From: Endozoicomonas ascidiicola
Lineage (GTDB): Bacteria > Pseudomonadota > Gammaproteobacteria > Pseudomonadales > Endozoicomonadaceae
Length of the DNA: 42,285 nucleotides
Reading direction: 5' to 3'
Assembly: GCF_001646945.1 (NCBI RefSeq)
Contig: NZ_LUTV01000008.1
Coordinates: 204,858 to 247,142 of the forward strand
Positions 8,545 through 18,359 of the stretch are shown piece by piece. Position 1 is the first letter of the stretch. The number at the start of each line of letters is the position of its first letter. The notes beneath the pieces are model-generated. The model was not told where the DNA came from. It saw only the letters and a program-made list of their open reading frames with translations, and ran no database searches. The position numbers and the translations under genes are program-made.

Positions 8545-9738
8545 TTATAAACCCAACAAATAGCGAGTACTGTAGGCCACCAGCACGCCTAAGTAGTTCC
8601 CAAGGGCATAACCAATAATGGCCGCAGCAAAACCGGGCAACATGATTTCACGATTTTTAAGCACACCGGCAATCACCGGAATAAACGGCACCGACATAAT
8701 AGCGGCAGAGGACGTTATCATGAAGGTATCAATATCAATCTTCAGCATTTTGCAGATAATGGCCTGAATCACCATGGAGCCCAGCAAGATAAAACCAATG
8801 TAGGCGAACAAATCGTAATTCAGCTCTGCCAGCATACGTACATCGGTCATAGAACCCATAGCAAAACAGAACACCAGAATCAAATACATACCTGCTTGAA
8901 AACTGTTGGTCAGTTTACGGATAAAAGGAATAAAAGAACCCATCAATCCAAACGTGGTGATACTGACAATGGTGGCCACCGATGACACAGACTCCGGCAA
9001 CAGCGAAGAAAAGCCAAGCGCAAGGCCAACAGCCACACCGGAAAAGACGATAGACAACAATGTTTGTGGGAATGCTTTTAATTTGACCAGTGACTTATAG
9101 CTATTGGCGGTTTCATCGGCCATGTGCGCCATTTCGTTTTCAGATTCTTCTCCCTGCCCCTCTTTGCTCGAAGAAAATGGGCGCAAGAACAAACCGAAAA
9201 TGGATTTGGCGATGGTCATCACAAAAATCAGATAGATCGCAGACAGCAATATGTCGTAGGTGTTCATGGTGATGAAAATATTCTGATCAGCTTCAATGGC
9301 AGTTTTGATAGCAGCCATGTTCACACCACCACCGGTGTAAGCGCCGACGGACATACCCGCAATCTGCCAGATATTTTCGCCCAGAGCATCCTTGAAGAGA
9401 AAGGCACCTGCCACCGTGACAATCACCACGGCAACCACCGCAACTACCATGCTTTTCATAGTATCGCCTGCCATTCTCATGGAGTGCTTCACATTAATAG
9501 AAAACAACAATAATGGCAGAGCAAGGGCAATAGAAATTTCTGTCAGGCTGATCTGAGCCGCGGTTAGATCACCGCCAGAAAACAATGCGGTTAAATCCAG
9601 AAAACCACTGAGCGCAATACCCAGGCCAAAGGACAACACCACTACGCCCAATTTATCCAGAATTTTGATGCGCTGGCAGAGAATAATAAGCAACGCCGGC
9701 ATCAACAGGCAGGCAAGAACAGCAACGATTACTGGCAC
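8545..9738 (-). CDS. DUF819 family integral membrane protein
   Basis: This 397-residue polytopic membrane protein has about ten to eleven hydrophobic helices. The GAYTGGGVNMAAI motif near the middle and the paired-repeat layout are typical of DUF819 (YjcL-like) proteins, which are presumed transporters of unknown substrate. A charged cytoplasmic loop (SSSKEGQGEESENEMAH) separates the two halves. The start is a GTG at 9736-9738 with AGGAG six bases upstream. The stop codon of the preceding PLP-enzyme gene lies two bases away, so translation is probably coupled. Given its operon partners, it may move an amino acid or a deamination product across the inner membrane. Confidence 0.8.
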   Translation of the reverse strand: MPVIVAVLACLLMPALLIILCQRIKILDKLGVVVLSFGLGIALSGFLDLTALFSGGDLTAAQISLTEISIALALPLLLFSINVKHSMRMAGDTMKSMVVAVVAVVIVTVAGAFLFKDALGENIWQIAGMSVGAYTGGGVNMAAIKTAIEADQNIFITMNTYDILLSAIYLIFVMTIAKSIFGLFLRPFSSSKEGQGEESENEMAHMADETANSYKSLVKLKAFPQTLLSIVFSGVAVGLALGFSSLLPESVSSVATIVSITTFGLMGSFIPFIRKLTNSFQAGMYLILVFCFAMGSMTDVRMLAELNYDLFAYIGFILLGSMVIQAIICKMLKIDIDTFMITSSAAIMSVPFIPVIAGVLKNREIMLPGFAAAIIGYALGNYLGVLVAYSTRYLLGL

Positions 9739-9740
9739 GA

Positions 9741-11033
9741 TTAACTCCTAATTCCGTCTTCCGGATTTATTGTCTTTTTTGTATTGAGAGTTTTATTAAA
9801 ATGTTTATTAAAAGCTTCATTGGCGCCTGCATCATGGCATTGTTCAGGATGACGAAACACTGACCAATATTCCTTGATTTCACCTTTATCCATAACGGCC
9901 AATTCCCCGAACTGTAACAACAATGCTTCACTTTGGGTTGGACGGAAAAACATAAAATCATCCCGTTGAATGGGATGATTCGCCGCCACTTCATACAGTT
10001 CCTGATTACTGGAATGCCCTAACAGATCAGCCCGTTGACTTTTTTCAGGATAACAGGGCGACGCCAGCCAGTTACCACCATAAATAAACAATCCACGCTT
10101 TGGTGAAAGGCCCATCTTTCTCAACAATGCAGAAAGCCCCGATGCCATTGGCAGGCTGGGGTTAGAGACATCTTTTAATATCGGAGTAGCAATAAACGCC
10201 GCCGGTTCCAGGTGATCCAATGTGTATACGTCAAAGTCTGTGGGTTTTACCAAGGCCGAAGCGGTGGCCAGTTCATTCACGACACCTTGCTCTTTATACA
10301 GTGGAAAGGTGGTGCTGCCACCGGCGTTCAGGCAGAGATCTTTGACAACATCATGACCAAACCGGTCGGAGATTTGCCGAACAAAATCCTGATACCGCGC
10401 CATCGCCTTTCGAAACGCTTTGGCGGGCCCACCGAGAAAACCAGGGATTTTGGTGATGTGGGCTTCATAACCCATTAAGCCAGACAGGGTTAAATGAGCA
10501 CTGTCTTGTAGTAAACCAAGGGCTTGATCAAAGGATTGCGGATTTTCAAAGCCGCCCCGATTCAGGCCTACATTGATTTCCAGATTGATGCGCAGTTGCA
10601 GATCATGCTGTTTGGCAAAGTGTTCGTATTCCTGCAGGCGCTCAACAGAATCCACCAGCCACTGCAATTGAGATTGTTGATCAAATGCGCCTTGGGCACT
10701 GAGATACCATTGATAAAAAGCGTTCACTGCACTGATGGGCATGGGTTTTCCCAACAACACATCGGCCTCTGGAATTTCTTTAGCCACCTGAATCAAAAAA
10801 GGGATATGAAAACTCATCAACCGTCGGGTTCCCGTGCGCTCCATAATGTAGCGAAGCATGGGAATAGACGGCAATGATTTGGCAACGATGCGATAATCAA
10901 AACCACGATCAACCACTGACTTCAGATGGTCAATATTCTGATCCAGCCGCTGTTTATCGATGACCAATGTTGGCTGGCAGATGCCGGAGTTTTTCAGAAC
11001 CTTATCCAGATTCTGAAAATAGCGTTCATGCAT
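9741..11033 (-). CDS. PLP-dependent alanine racemase / D-amino-acid dehydratase-like enzyme
   Basis: This 430-residue protein has an alanine-racemase-type TIM barrel at the N-terminus, with the probable PLP lysine in YRIVAKSLPSIPML (K52), LEINVGLNRGG as a barrel strand and LCLNAGGSTTFP as the phosphate-binding region. The C-terminal domain contains DDFMFFRPTQSEALLLQFGEL, a layout like D-serine dehydratase/D-threonine aldolase relatives (amino acid deaminases). The usual His-x-Cys zinc site of DSD1 enzymes is not obvious. It probably acts on a D- or beta-hydroxy amino acid in the cytoplasm. It is tightly coupled to DUF819 downstream. The exact reaction cannot be assigned. Confidence 0.75.
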   Translation of the reverse strand: MHERYFQNLDKVLKNSGICQPTLVIDKQRLDQNIDHLKSVVDRGFDYRIVAKSLPSIPMLRYIMERTGTRRLMSFHIPFLIQVAKEIPEADVLLGKPMPISAVNAFYQWYLSAQGAFDQQSQLQWLVDSVERLQEYEHFAKQHDLQLRINLEINVGLNRGGFENPQSFDQALGLLQDSAHLTLSGLMGYEAHITKIPGFLGGPAKAFRKAMARYQDFVRQISDRFGHDVVKDLCLNAGGSTTFPLYKEQGVVNELATASALVKPTDFDVYTLDHLEPAAFIATPILKDVSNPSLPMASGLSALLRKMGLSPKRGLFIYGGNWLASPCYPEKSQRADLLGHSSNQELYEVAANHPIQRDDFMFFRPTQSEALLLQFGELAVMDKGEIKEYWSVFRHPEQCHDAGANEAFNKHFNKTLNTKKTINPEDGIRS

Positions 11034-11094
11034 TTAAGGCCTCGTCATTTTTATTATCAGCCTTTTTTATGGTAGATACCATCTCTCACTATTC

Positions 11095-11188
11095 CTCGTT
11101 CCCATGCTTTGCGTGGGAATGCATACATAACCTATTCAATCCACTGTATGTTGCGGTATGCGTTCCCACGGAGGACCATGGGAACGAG
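11095..11188. repeat. Palindromic dispersed repeat, copy 2 (core only)
   Basis: It begins CTCGTTCCCATGCTTTGCG and ends CCATGGGAACGAG, an inverted arrangement sharing the core of the copies at 3854 and 38923 but without their GAGGTTGTCGCAA outer arms. It occupies the 178-bp gap between the FAD oxidase and PLP-enzyme genes. It may attenuate transcription between the two halves of the cluster. Confidence 0.8.
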
Positions 11189-11211
11189 ATCTGAAACATT
11201 TCCGACCTACC

Positions 11212-12588
11212 TCAGGTAAACAAACTCTTAAGGTAAGGATTCAGGAACTTACCATTGGGGTCCAGTTCTTTACGAATCGCCTTGAACTCATTCCACTTCG
11301 GATAGAGCTTTGAAAAGTCCTGCGCCGTCAGAGTATTCAGCTTACCCCAATGTGGACGACCATGGTATTTTTTCAGAATCGGCTCAATGGCTTTGAAAAA
11401 GTCCTGATAATCTTCTTCGAAGAAACGGTGCACGGCAATAGAGAACGTTTCCCGCTGATAGAATGGGCTCATCCAGATATCGTCGCTTTTCACATAACGG
11501 CACTCGAAGGGGAAGAAGACTTCAGGGAAGTTGTTTTCCAGAACGTCACGAATTTCTTTTAGCGCTTTAAGGCCATTTTCCCGGGGCAAGTGATATTCCA
11601 TCTCGTTAAAACGCACGTTACGATCGCTGGCATAGTTCTTCCAGGAACTTTCGATCACCACTTCGTCATCAATAGTTTTCATATACGTGCTGAGTATCAG
11701 CTCACGCAGGGCTGGTGACCAGCTCAGTAAATCCCGGGCCAGTTTCAGATCATTGGCACCATCATTAGTGTCGAGCCTGTCCGTGGAGGCGATGGGTTCA
11801 TTGGTGTAGTTATGAACATCGGTCCACCCCATGCCGGTGAACGGAATGTAATAAAATTCAAAGTTACGGTTGTTGTCCGCCATGGATTCAGCCACTTCCA
11901 TGATTTCATCAAACTCCCGCCAGACGGTTTCCCGCTTCAAGCGATAAGGCGCCTCATTTTGAATGGTGGCTTTGGTGACAACTCCCAATGCGCCCATGGA
12001 GACTTTAGCCGCCTGGAAGATCTCCGGATTTTCATCATCACTGCACTGAAGTATGTCACCATTGGCCGTCACCAGCTCCAGACCTTTCACCGTGGTTGGC
12101 ATACAACCAATGCCAGCGCCGGTACCGTGGGTTGCTGTTGCCAGGCAACCGGCAAGGGATTGCTGATCGATATCCGGCATATTAATCATCGCCTGCCCAA
12201 TATCTTCAAGGGGCTGACCAATAGCACCCAGGCGAGTACCACCATATAAGGTTGCCTGCAGTTTTTCGGCATCATGGCTGATCAACCCGGATAAACGACC
12301 AAGTGAGATTAATACATCATCCGTCGGCACCAGAGCGCTGAAGGAATGACCTGAACCGACGGGACGCACAACACCTGTCGCTGAAGTGATAATTTCCTGA
12401 AGTTCTGCAACCGTTGCTGGTGCAGTTCTGAATTCTGGTAAACAACTCTGGGAGCCAGACCAGTTACTCCAGGGAATACGGCGCTTCTGTCCTTTAGCCG
12501 TGGCTTCAGCAAAACTGATCGCCGGAGAAATAGCTTCCGCTGCGGCGACGGTTAACAGTGACATTAAAAAGTGCCGACGATTCAACAT
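11212..12588 (-). CDS. FAD-linked oxidase, D-arabinono-1,4-lactone oxidase family, Tat-exported
   Basis: This 458-residue VAO-family flavoenzyme oxidises a hydroxyl group of a sugar, alditol or lactone. The N-terminus NRRHFLMSLLTVAAAEA is a Tat-like signal, expected for a cofactor-loaded exported protein. GSGHSFS (78-84) carries the His that binds FAD covalently in this family; THGTGAG follows in the FAD domain. GRPHWGKLNTL and the terminal LDPNGKFLNPYL are typical of the ALO C-terminal domain. A lipoprotein cytochrome c gene ends 18 bp upstream, so electrons probably pass to that cytochrome rather than to oxygen. The substrate is unknown. Confidence 0.82.
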   Translation of the reverse strand: MLNRRHFLMSLLTVAAAEAISPAISFAEATAKGQKRRIPWSNWSGSQSCLPEFRTAPATVAELQEIITSATGVVRPVGSGHSFSALVPTDDVLISLGRLSGLISHDAEKLQATLYGGTRLGAIGQPLEDIGQAMINMPDIDQQSLAGCLATATHGTGAGIGCMPTTVKGLELVTANGDILQCSDDENPEIFQAAKVSMGALGVVTKATIQNEAPYRLKRETVWREFDEIMEVAESMADNNRNFEFYYIPFTGMGWTDVHNYTNEPIASTDRLDTNDGANDLKLARDLLSWSPALRELILSTYMKTIDDEVVIESSWKNYASDRNVRFNEMEYHLPRENGLKALKEIRDVLENNFPEVFFPFECRYVKSDDIWMSPFYQRETFSIAVHRFFEEDYQDFFKAIEPILKKYHGRPHWGKLNTLTAQDFSKLYPKWNEFKAIRKELDPNGKFLNPYLKSLFT

Positions 12589-12606
12589 GGTGCTTTCCTT
12601 TTATTA

Positions 12607-13005
12607 TTATTCTGCAGACGTGGCCGGAATCGCCGGTGCCGCCATAAAGGTGATCAGTGCTTCAAACTCGTCAACGTCACAATCCATGCACATACCAAAA
12701 GGCGGCATACCACCGGAACCGTTAATAACGCTGTCCAATAATGCATCCATGCCTTTATCCATTCGAACCTGCCAGCCCTGGCTGTCACCGGTCAGTGGTG
12801 CGCCAGTGCCTTCCAGCGTGTGACAGGTTTTACAGCTACGATCGTAGATCGCTGAGAGCTGAGGATCATGGGGTTGAATCTGGCTGGACAAGGCAGGATC
12901 AAACGTTTTTTGTTCTGTAGGATCACAGCCAGTCAACATGACAAAAAGAAGGAGAATACTCGCCTGGTACTTCAATGCACGTTGTAAACACATGGAGAAC
13001 AGCAC
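12607..13005 (-). CDS. Lipoprotein c-type cytochrome (cytochrome c5-like)
   Basis: This small class I cytochrome has a single heme motif CKTCH (58-62) and a candidate axial Met in GGMPPFGM (Met100). The following CMDC pair resembles the disulfide of cytochrome c5. A lipobox MLTGC (23-27) after a hydrophobic stretch predicts a membrane-anchored periplasmic lipoprotein. The longest frame starts at a GTG at 13003-13005; an ATG four codons in (12991-12993) is an equally good start. It leads the operon, and the FAD oxidase follows after 18 bp, implying a direct electron-transfer pair. Confidence 0.85.
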   Translation of the reverse strand: MLFSMCLQRALKYQASILLLFVMLTGCDPTEQKTFDPALSSQIQPHDPQLSAIYDRSCKTCHTLEGTGAPLTGDSQGWQVRMDKGMDALLDSVINGSGGMPPFGMCMDCDVDEFEALITFMAAPAIPATSAE

Positions 13006-13256
13006 TCATCTTATTTTTATTAGTATTCACAGGGACGTCTGGTATCCGTCCCCCGTCTTTTAAACAGAACTATAGTACAAGATTAATTTCAGGAAAACCC
13101 TTTACGTCGATTCATTAATGCACTAGCGGATTTCACCCTATAAAACAGGCTGTTTTTCTCAATTATATTTGAACTTACCATCTACGTTACGGTCAAAATG
13201 AGTAGCATGCCCCGTTACATGTATAACTACTTACACTGATCAATCAGGTGTCTTAA

Positions 13257-14759
13257 ATGAAGCGCTTCCATAACTACAGTTTGGCTATATTCAGCCTGCT
13301 GATATCCGTACTCAGTTTTTCCATACTGGCAGCCCCGCAACCCTCTTTACTCTCTGCTCTCCCCGCTTCTTTATCCGGAGAGGGGGATCAGTTAAATATC
13401 AACCTATCGGACAAAACAGAGATCGAGCGGGAGTACATCAAATATTTTTACCTGCGCGGCGAGCGGGATAGTGACCTGCTACTGTCAACGATTGATCGAC
13501 TTCATCACAGCGTGAGAGAGCTGACTAACATTACGTCCGAACTTGAAAAAATGTCCGATGAAGCCAACTTTCAACCGGTTCCTATTAATGACTTCCTTGG
13601 CCGGATTCGAGCCTACAAACAGGAAGCGGCTTTATTTATGGATGACGTTGAAACCCTTGAGCACTATCCCACCTTAAGAGATGACGTCACCATCACTGTC
13701 GATAGTCAGGTGGATTTGCGCCCGCTGGCAGATCACTATCGAATGACCGTCAGTAACCTGAATCATCGAACAGCAGCCCTGCCCTTCAATATCATTTTAC
13801 CCAACGGCATTTTTCACCAGCAAACCGGTATCGACAATAGCCAGCTGAAAGGGATGACGCTCTTCACCTCGCAACAAATTGCGGATATGAAACGCAACGT
13901 CATGCAACTCAGGGCCATGAGAACTGAAGACAAACGTGTGATCGATGAAGGCATCAACCGTTTTACCAAAAATGCTCTGGAAACCTATGTGGACAGTTTT
14001 GGTCGTTCCGATCGTTATCGTACCGGTCATGACGATGAAGGTCGGGCGCGTGCCAAAGATATGTTGATCGAAGCGTTTTGGGCTCGTTCTTACATTCGTG
14101 CAACCTACGGCATTCAAATTGGTGCTATCCCGGTTGAATACAGCAAACGCATTTTCAATCTGGATTTCTATCTCAGTGATATGACCATTGGTGCCAACCC
14201 CACCTACGATCAGAACAAATTAACTCACTATGCCAACCTTGCCAAAGAAGCACTCACCACCTTCGAACAGGAAAGGGCCGTGAGCAAGAAATGGGCCTCC
14301 GTCAGTGCCTGGCTTACTTGGGTATCCGGTCGGGGCAATGAGTATGACACCAAATACTTTATTCTTGCCCTGATCAAAAAGGACATCGAAGAAGAGCTGG
14401 CATTAAGCCGCTCGGGCGGTCTCCGGGTGGTTCGTAATGGCTATCGTCGGCATTATCTGGCAACTGATCAGGAGCGCAGAATCTTCGAAGGAAAAGCCAG
14501 GCAGGTGTTTGGTCATTACCCTGATTCCCACATAGCGGATAACGACACTATCGACGAAGATATCGACGACGAAGATATTGAAGAAGATGTTGCCATGATT
14601 GAGGCAGGCACACTAAAGGGCTCCATAGCGCTTTCCATCAACGCACTTGAAAATCAAGAAAACCGACTGGAAGAAGCCAAAAAACTGCAAGGTGTGATTG
14701 ATTTACTCTCCCGAGACAATTCTACGGCTCTGCGTCGTAAAAAAAGACAAGCATTCTAA
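13257..14759 (+). CDS. Exported protein of unknown function
   Basis: I do not recognise this 500-residue protein. Residues 1-25 form a clear signal peptide ending SILAAPQ. The body is largely helical and charged, with heptad-like segments near residues 75-100 and at the C-terminus (SINALENQENRLEEAKKLQG). A strongly acidic patch (DNDTIDEDIDDEDIEEDVA) sits around residues 425-445, and the protein ends in a basic RRKKRQAF. It is followed 84 bp later by another exported protein in the same direction, so the two may work together. It could be a periplasmic scaffold or a secreted protein; no catalytic motif is visible. Confidence 0.7.
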   Translation: MKRFHNYSLAIFSLLISVLSFSILAAPQPSLLSALPASLSGEGDQLNINLSDKTEIEREYIKYFYLRGERDSDLLLSTIDRLHHSVRELTNITSELEKMSDEANFQPVPINDFLGRIRAYKQEAALFMDDVETLEHYPTLRDDVTITVDSQVDLRPLADHYRMTVSNLNHRTAALPFNIILPNGIFHQQTGIDNSQLKGMTLFTSQQIADMKRNVMQLRAMRTEDKRVIDEGINRFTKNALETYVDSFGRSDRYRTGHDDEGRARAKDMLIEAFWARSYIRATYGIQIGAIPVEYSKRIFNLDFYLSDMTIGANPTYDQNKLTHYANLAKEALTTFEQERAVSKKWASVSAWLTWVSGRGNEYDTKYFILALIKKDIEEELALSRSGGLRVVRNGYRRHYLATDQERRIFEGKARQVFGHYPDSHIADNDTIDEDIDDEDIEEDVAMIEAGTLKGSIALSINALENQENRLEEAKKLQGVIDLLSRDNSTALRRKKRQAF

Positions 14760-14843
14760 TCAGTATCCAGGGTTTGTTGATGCTTCATTAGGAGCATCGT
14801 AATTCAAAAAGACGCCAATAGAATCGAAAGTAGAGCCATAGCC

Positions 14844-16451
14844 ATGCATCCTGTGATATCAAACTTGATGTTACCCAGTCCAAGCCGGTTAGCAGGACTG
14901 GCTTTATTCTGTACCTTATGCTCGTTAAAGCTGATGGCTTACGATAATTTCTGCGTCCAACGATCGTTTCCCATGGCACGTCATAGCCAGATATGCCCGG
15001 GAAACATCATCCCTGCACACAAAACCAGAAATTTCATCTCTGAAGGCCTTTGGTGCACCCAGAATGCCAACCTGCATGTGCGACAAGCAGAAGACTTTGA
15101 TGAAGAAGCCTGGCTTGATCTGAAAAACATCAGTCGTCATGAAGCCGCCGTACAGCTAAGGGAACAAGCTGCCCCCTTCTGGTCTGGAACGTTGGAGTAT
15201 ACGACACAGCTTGTCTGGGACTGGCAGGATTGTCAGCTGATTACGGACGGTAGTATCTGTGGTATTGATGTGGACTGTGATACAGACTCTGAAGGAAACA
15301 CATTCTGCACCTCTACACCAAGGACTTGTTTCACCGATGTCACTATTCACGAAAAAACGTACTGCAGCCCGAGCCAACTGGAGTTTGATGTAACGTTTCT
15401 AAAGAAGGAGTTTGCAAACTGGAACCCTGAGATTGCAGGATATATTGATCGACTGGCCAATGGTTACGACTTGTTACCCGGGGAAGAGGAGCCTGTTACG
15501 GTCAAAAATAAAAGTGCCACAAATTATAGTTGGCTCACCCCAGCATTGGCTATTGAGGATCCCAAAAACGATTACTCTATTCATCAAGCAGTCCATAACC
15601 AGACAGCGGAAAGCCTCTCCTGCCGCGTTAACGGTCATGATAAAATCAGCTTCACGGTAACAACTGAACACCGCATAGCCTCATTTCCCCCTAATGCTTT
15701 AAGCTTGCCCAGAGCTTACGACAATGAGCCAATATCACCTTTAGTCTGGCAATCGGCAATGGGGCTAAACGGCGACAGAGAAGAAGAGGGCTTTCCCGAA
15801 TCCGTCAGGGTTCAAGACCTCTCAGCTGCCGCACTCAACGAAGTGTCAGAAGACGTTTCCCAGAAACTGAAAAATGTCGTTATTCGTGTTCAATTATACG
15901 AGCCGTCCTTCTTTGGAGAGAGGTTGAAATCAACTATCTATATCGATGAAGCCAAAGGTATACAGCAAACCCTGAACGCCATCTCCAGTGACCAGAAAAT
16001 CCGCCGTTCGACCCTGTGGGAATTTAAACTGAAGAATGGCGATTACCCTGAGAAAAATCTTTACCGAACTATGGTGCCATCCATTGCCTACTACCCTGGC
16101 AAGATCTTCTTGTCCGATGATGGTCTCAGCTATGATGACCATCTGGCGCCAGATACGGAATACACCCTGAAGCTAACGGTATACCAGAAAAACATGCCAT
16201 TCTATAACCAATCCTGCGATATCGATCCTGACGCATGGTACTGCAGCGCATGGTATTTCCTCTGGGATATCTTCAGCCCCGGCTGGCAGGAAGACTATTA
16301 CTTTTCCCAGAAGAGTCTGGATCTCAAGTTTCGTTCGAACTCAAATGTTGATGAAAGAACGTGGCTGTCGAGTTTTTGGCAGGTTACACGGTACGCTCAG
16401 GTTGCCATACCAATAGGCGCTATTGCACTCTCTGTTCTGGCCTTTATTTAA
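14844..16451 (+). CDS. Exported, C-terminally anchored protein of unknown function
   Basis: I do not recognise this 535-residue protein. A signal peptide covers about residues 1-32. A Cys-rich module around residues 130-180 (SICGIDVDCDTDSEG, then further Cys) suggests disulfides and therefore a periplasmic or surface location. The middle reads like beta-rich domains, with an extended-loop segment near SSDQKIRRSTLWEFKLKNGD. The last residues (VAIPIGAIALSVLAFI) form a membrane helix with no charged tail after it. It lies downstream of the exported protein at 13257, probably in one transcription unit. No enzymatic motif is visible. Confidence 0.68.
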   Translation: MHPVISNLMLPSPSRLAGLALFCTLCSLKLMAYDNFCVQRSFPMARHSQICPGNIIPAHKTRNFISEGLWCTQNANLHVRQAEDFDEEAWLDLKNISRHEAAVQLREQAAPFWSGTLEYTTQLVWDWQDCQLITDGSICGIDVDCDTDSEGNTFCTSTPRTCFTDVTIHEKTYCSPSQLEFDVTFLKKEFANWNPEIAGYIDRLANGYDLLPGEEEPVTVKNKSATNYSWLTPALAIEDPKNDYSIHQAVHNQTAESLSCRVNGHDKISFTVTTEHRIASFPPNALSLPRAYDNEPISPLVWQSAMGLNGDREEEGFPESVRVQDLSAAALNEVSEDVSQKLKNVVIRVQLYEPSFFGERLKSTIYIDEAKGIQQTLNAISSDQKIRRSTLWEFKLKNGDYPEKNLYRTMVPSIAYYPGKIFLSDDGLSYDDHLAPDTEYTLKLTVYQKNMPFYNQSCDIDPDAWYCSAWYFLWDIFSPGWQEDYYFSQKSLDLKFRSNSNVDERTWLSSFWQVTRYAQVAIPIGAIALSVLAFI

Positions 16452-16528
16452 TCTTCTTCCACGCACGCAGCAATTAAGAACAAGCCATTAAGAACAAGAG
16501 TCATCCAAAATCCCGAAGGAAATAAGCA

Positions 16529-16573
<45 letters not shown>

Positions 16574-16697
16574 ATAAGCCTGACTCGCAGAACCATAGAC
16601 ACACGTTGAATAGGTAAGGATCGAATACTTTCTAAAGGGTTTCTGATAAGCTCTATCTATTACCCTATTCGCATTTTATAAGCACGACACAACAGAC

Positions 16698-17495
16698 ATG
16701 AATGTAACCATTAAAACTCCGGAAGATATTGAAAAGATGCGCATCGCCGGCCGTCTGGCTGCTGAAGTGCTCGAAATGATTGGTCCTTACGTGAAGCCCG
16801 GTGTTTCAACCGGTGAGCTGGATCGCCTCTGCCATGACCATATCGTCAATGTGCAAAAAGCCATTCCTGCACCACTCAACTACGGTGCCGCACCCGGTCG
16901 TCCAGGCTTTCCAAAGTCTATCTGTACGTCCATCAACCAGGTGGTTTGTCACGGTATTCCCAGCGATAAGAAAATCCTGAAAAGTGGTGATGTGCTCAAT
17001 ATTGATATTACTGTTATCAAGGAAGGTTGGCACGGCGACACCAGTAAAATGTTTCTTGTTGGCGATGTTCAGCCTTTTAACGAGCGTCTGGTACAGGTGA
17101 CTCAGGAATGTCTCTATCTGGGCATTGAGCAAGTGAAACCCGGTAATCGCCTGAGAGACATTGGTCGTGTTATTGCCAACCACGCCCATGCCAATCATTT
17201 CTCCGTGGTTGAAGAGTACTGCGGTCATGGTATCGGCCAGGTGTTCCATGAAGATCCACAGGTCATCCACTACGAAGGCTACAATGATAAGAATGATTGT
17301 GTACTGCAAGAAGGCATGACATTCACTATTGAGCCCATGATCAATGCCGGTAAAAAAGGCACCAAACTTCTGGGTGATGGCTGGACAGCTGTAACTAAAG
17401 ATCGTCGCCCTTCGGCTCAGTGGGAACATACCATTGTTGTCACAGCCACTGGTTGTGAGGTTCTGACTAAGCGGGCTGAGGAGGAGTCTTTCTAA
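16698..17495 (+). CDS. map: Type I methionine aminopeptidase
   Basis: This 265-residue cytoplasmic metallopeptidase removes the N-terminal methionine from new proteins. The start MNVTIKTPEDIEKMRIAGRL is classic. Metal ligands are visible: Asp in LNIDITVI, Asp in GDTSKMF, His in CGHGIG, Glu in TIEPMINAG and Glu in AQWEHTIVV. The substrate-binding His is in VCHGIP. Length matches E. coli MAP (264). map is usually next to glnD in gammaproteobacteria; here an opposing orphan gene lies between them. Confidence 0.97.
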   Translation: MNVTIKTPEDIEKMRIAGRLAAEVLEMIGPYVKPGVSTGELDRLCHDHIVNVQKAIPAPLNYGAAPGRPGFPKSICTSINQVVCHGIPSDKKILKSGDVLNIDITVIKEGWHGDTSKMFLVGDVQPFNERLVQVTQECLYLGIEQVKPGNRLRDIGRVIANHAHANHFSVVEEYCGHGIGQVFHEDPQVIHYEGYNDKNDCVLQEGMTFTIEPMINAGKKGTKLLGDGWTAVTKDRRPSAQWEHTIVVTATGCEVLTKRAEEESF

Positions 17496-17538
17496 ACTTT
17501 TCTCTATGCTTATTCGGTACCCTAACGCAGTTTGAGCG

Positions 17539-17572
17539 ATGTGCGACGGCTTTCCCCAAGACTGTCGCACAT
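17539..17572. terminator. Hairpin between convergent map and orphan gene
   Basis: ATGTGCGAC and GTCGCACAT form a perfect 9-bp stem with a 16-base loop in the short gap between two convergent genes. There is no strong T-tract on either side, so it may act as a bidirectional terminator or only as a 3'-end stabiliser. Confidence 0.45.
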
Positions 17573-17575
17573 TAA

Positions 17576-18310
17576 TCACCCCACCTGACTTCGACCGTTT
17601 TTCACCGGTTTCAATAACTTCAGCCACTCATTCTTCGTTTCAGAATTTTCTCTATCTGGTTGAGCTTCAGACTTTCTCAGTGCTTCCTTGGATACACATA
17701 TTGTCATCACGGTATTAGATACCAACTGACACAAAGGAAAAGTCCGAATTTTACCTCGAACTGTTCCAATAACCTCAACAAGTGATAATTCACTAAGTAC
17801 TGACAGAATATTGCAACTGTCTTGATGATGATTATTCAAAGCAAATACCGGTTGAGCACCTTTCAACTTCTCTTTATGGATAAATACGGTAGTTCCCTCC
17901 AATCGAAGAAATGGCAAATCGATATAAATCGACTTGGAATATGATTTCTCTTTGGGACGCCATAACTGCAAGCAAGGCTCTGCTTCCTCCCGGTTCAGAA
18001 CAAAAACAAGGCTAGTCTTTGACTTATTGGGCACCCCCTGAAACATCAACCTTGCACCTACACAAGAATCAGGGCGATTACTTGATGACTCACTATTTAA
18101 AGGCTGTATCCATCGATCAACTAACTCCGTACGCTCTACCTCAATACATTCTTTTGTCTCTTCTGAGCAATGAGCAAAACCAACAATCAATGCAGGATCA
18201 GGGCACTGTTTGACAGCGTATATATTATGTTTACCTTGATTACTGTGTGTAAACACTCCCTCTTGAAGCACGAATGGTTCTTTCCGGCTTACAGTTGCAC
18301 CTACAGTCAT
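17576..18310 (-). CDS. Unrecognised 244-residue protein between map and glnD
   Basis: I do not recognise this protein. It has no signal peptide or membrane helix. The middle (residues about 90-215) alternates hydrophobic and polar residues and looks beta-rich (SLVFVLNREEAEPCLQLW, TVFIHKEKLKGAQPVFAL). The last 45 residues are charged and probably disordered. Several Cys residues occur without a metal-site pattern. It reads against map and glnD, which are normally adjacent, so it is likely an acquired gene. It starts at an ATG at 18308-18310 with only a weak ribosome site. Confidence 0.6.
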   Translation of the reverse strand: MTVGATVSRKEPFVLQEGVFTHSNQGKHNIYAVKQCPDPALIVGFAHCSEETKECIEVERTELVDRWIQPLNSESSSNRPDSCVGARLMFQGVPNKSKTSLVFVLNREEAEPCLQLWRPKEKSYSKSIYIDLPFLRLEGTTVFIHKEKLKGAQPVFALNNHHQDSCNILSVLSELSLVEVIGTVRGKIRTFPLCQLVSNTVMTICVSKEALRKSEAQPDRENSETKNEWLKLLKPVKNGRSQVG

Positions 18311-18359
18311 GGCATAATCTCTTCAGCTCTCGTTCCTGTCACATCGGTTGCAGCTCAAC

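Noticed and set aside
16806-17627. 273-codon minus-strand frame opposite map
   Set aside because: Long only because map codon use leaves the opposite frame open; map is unmistakable.
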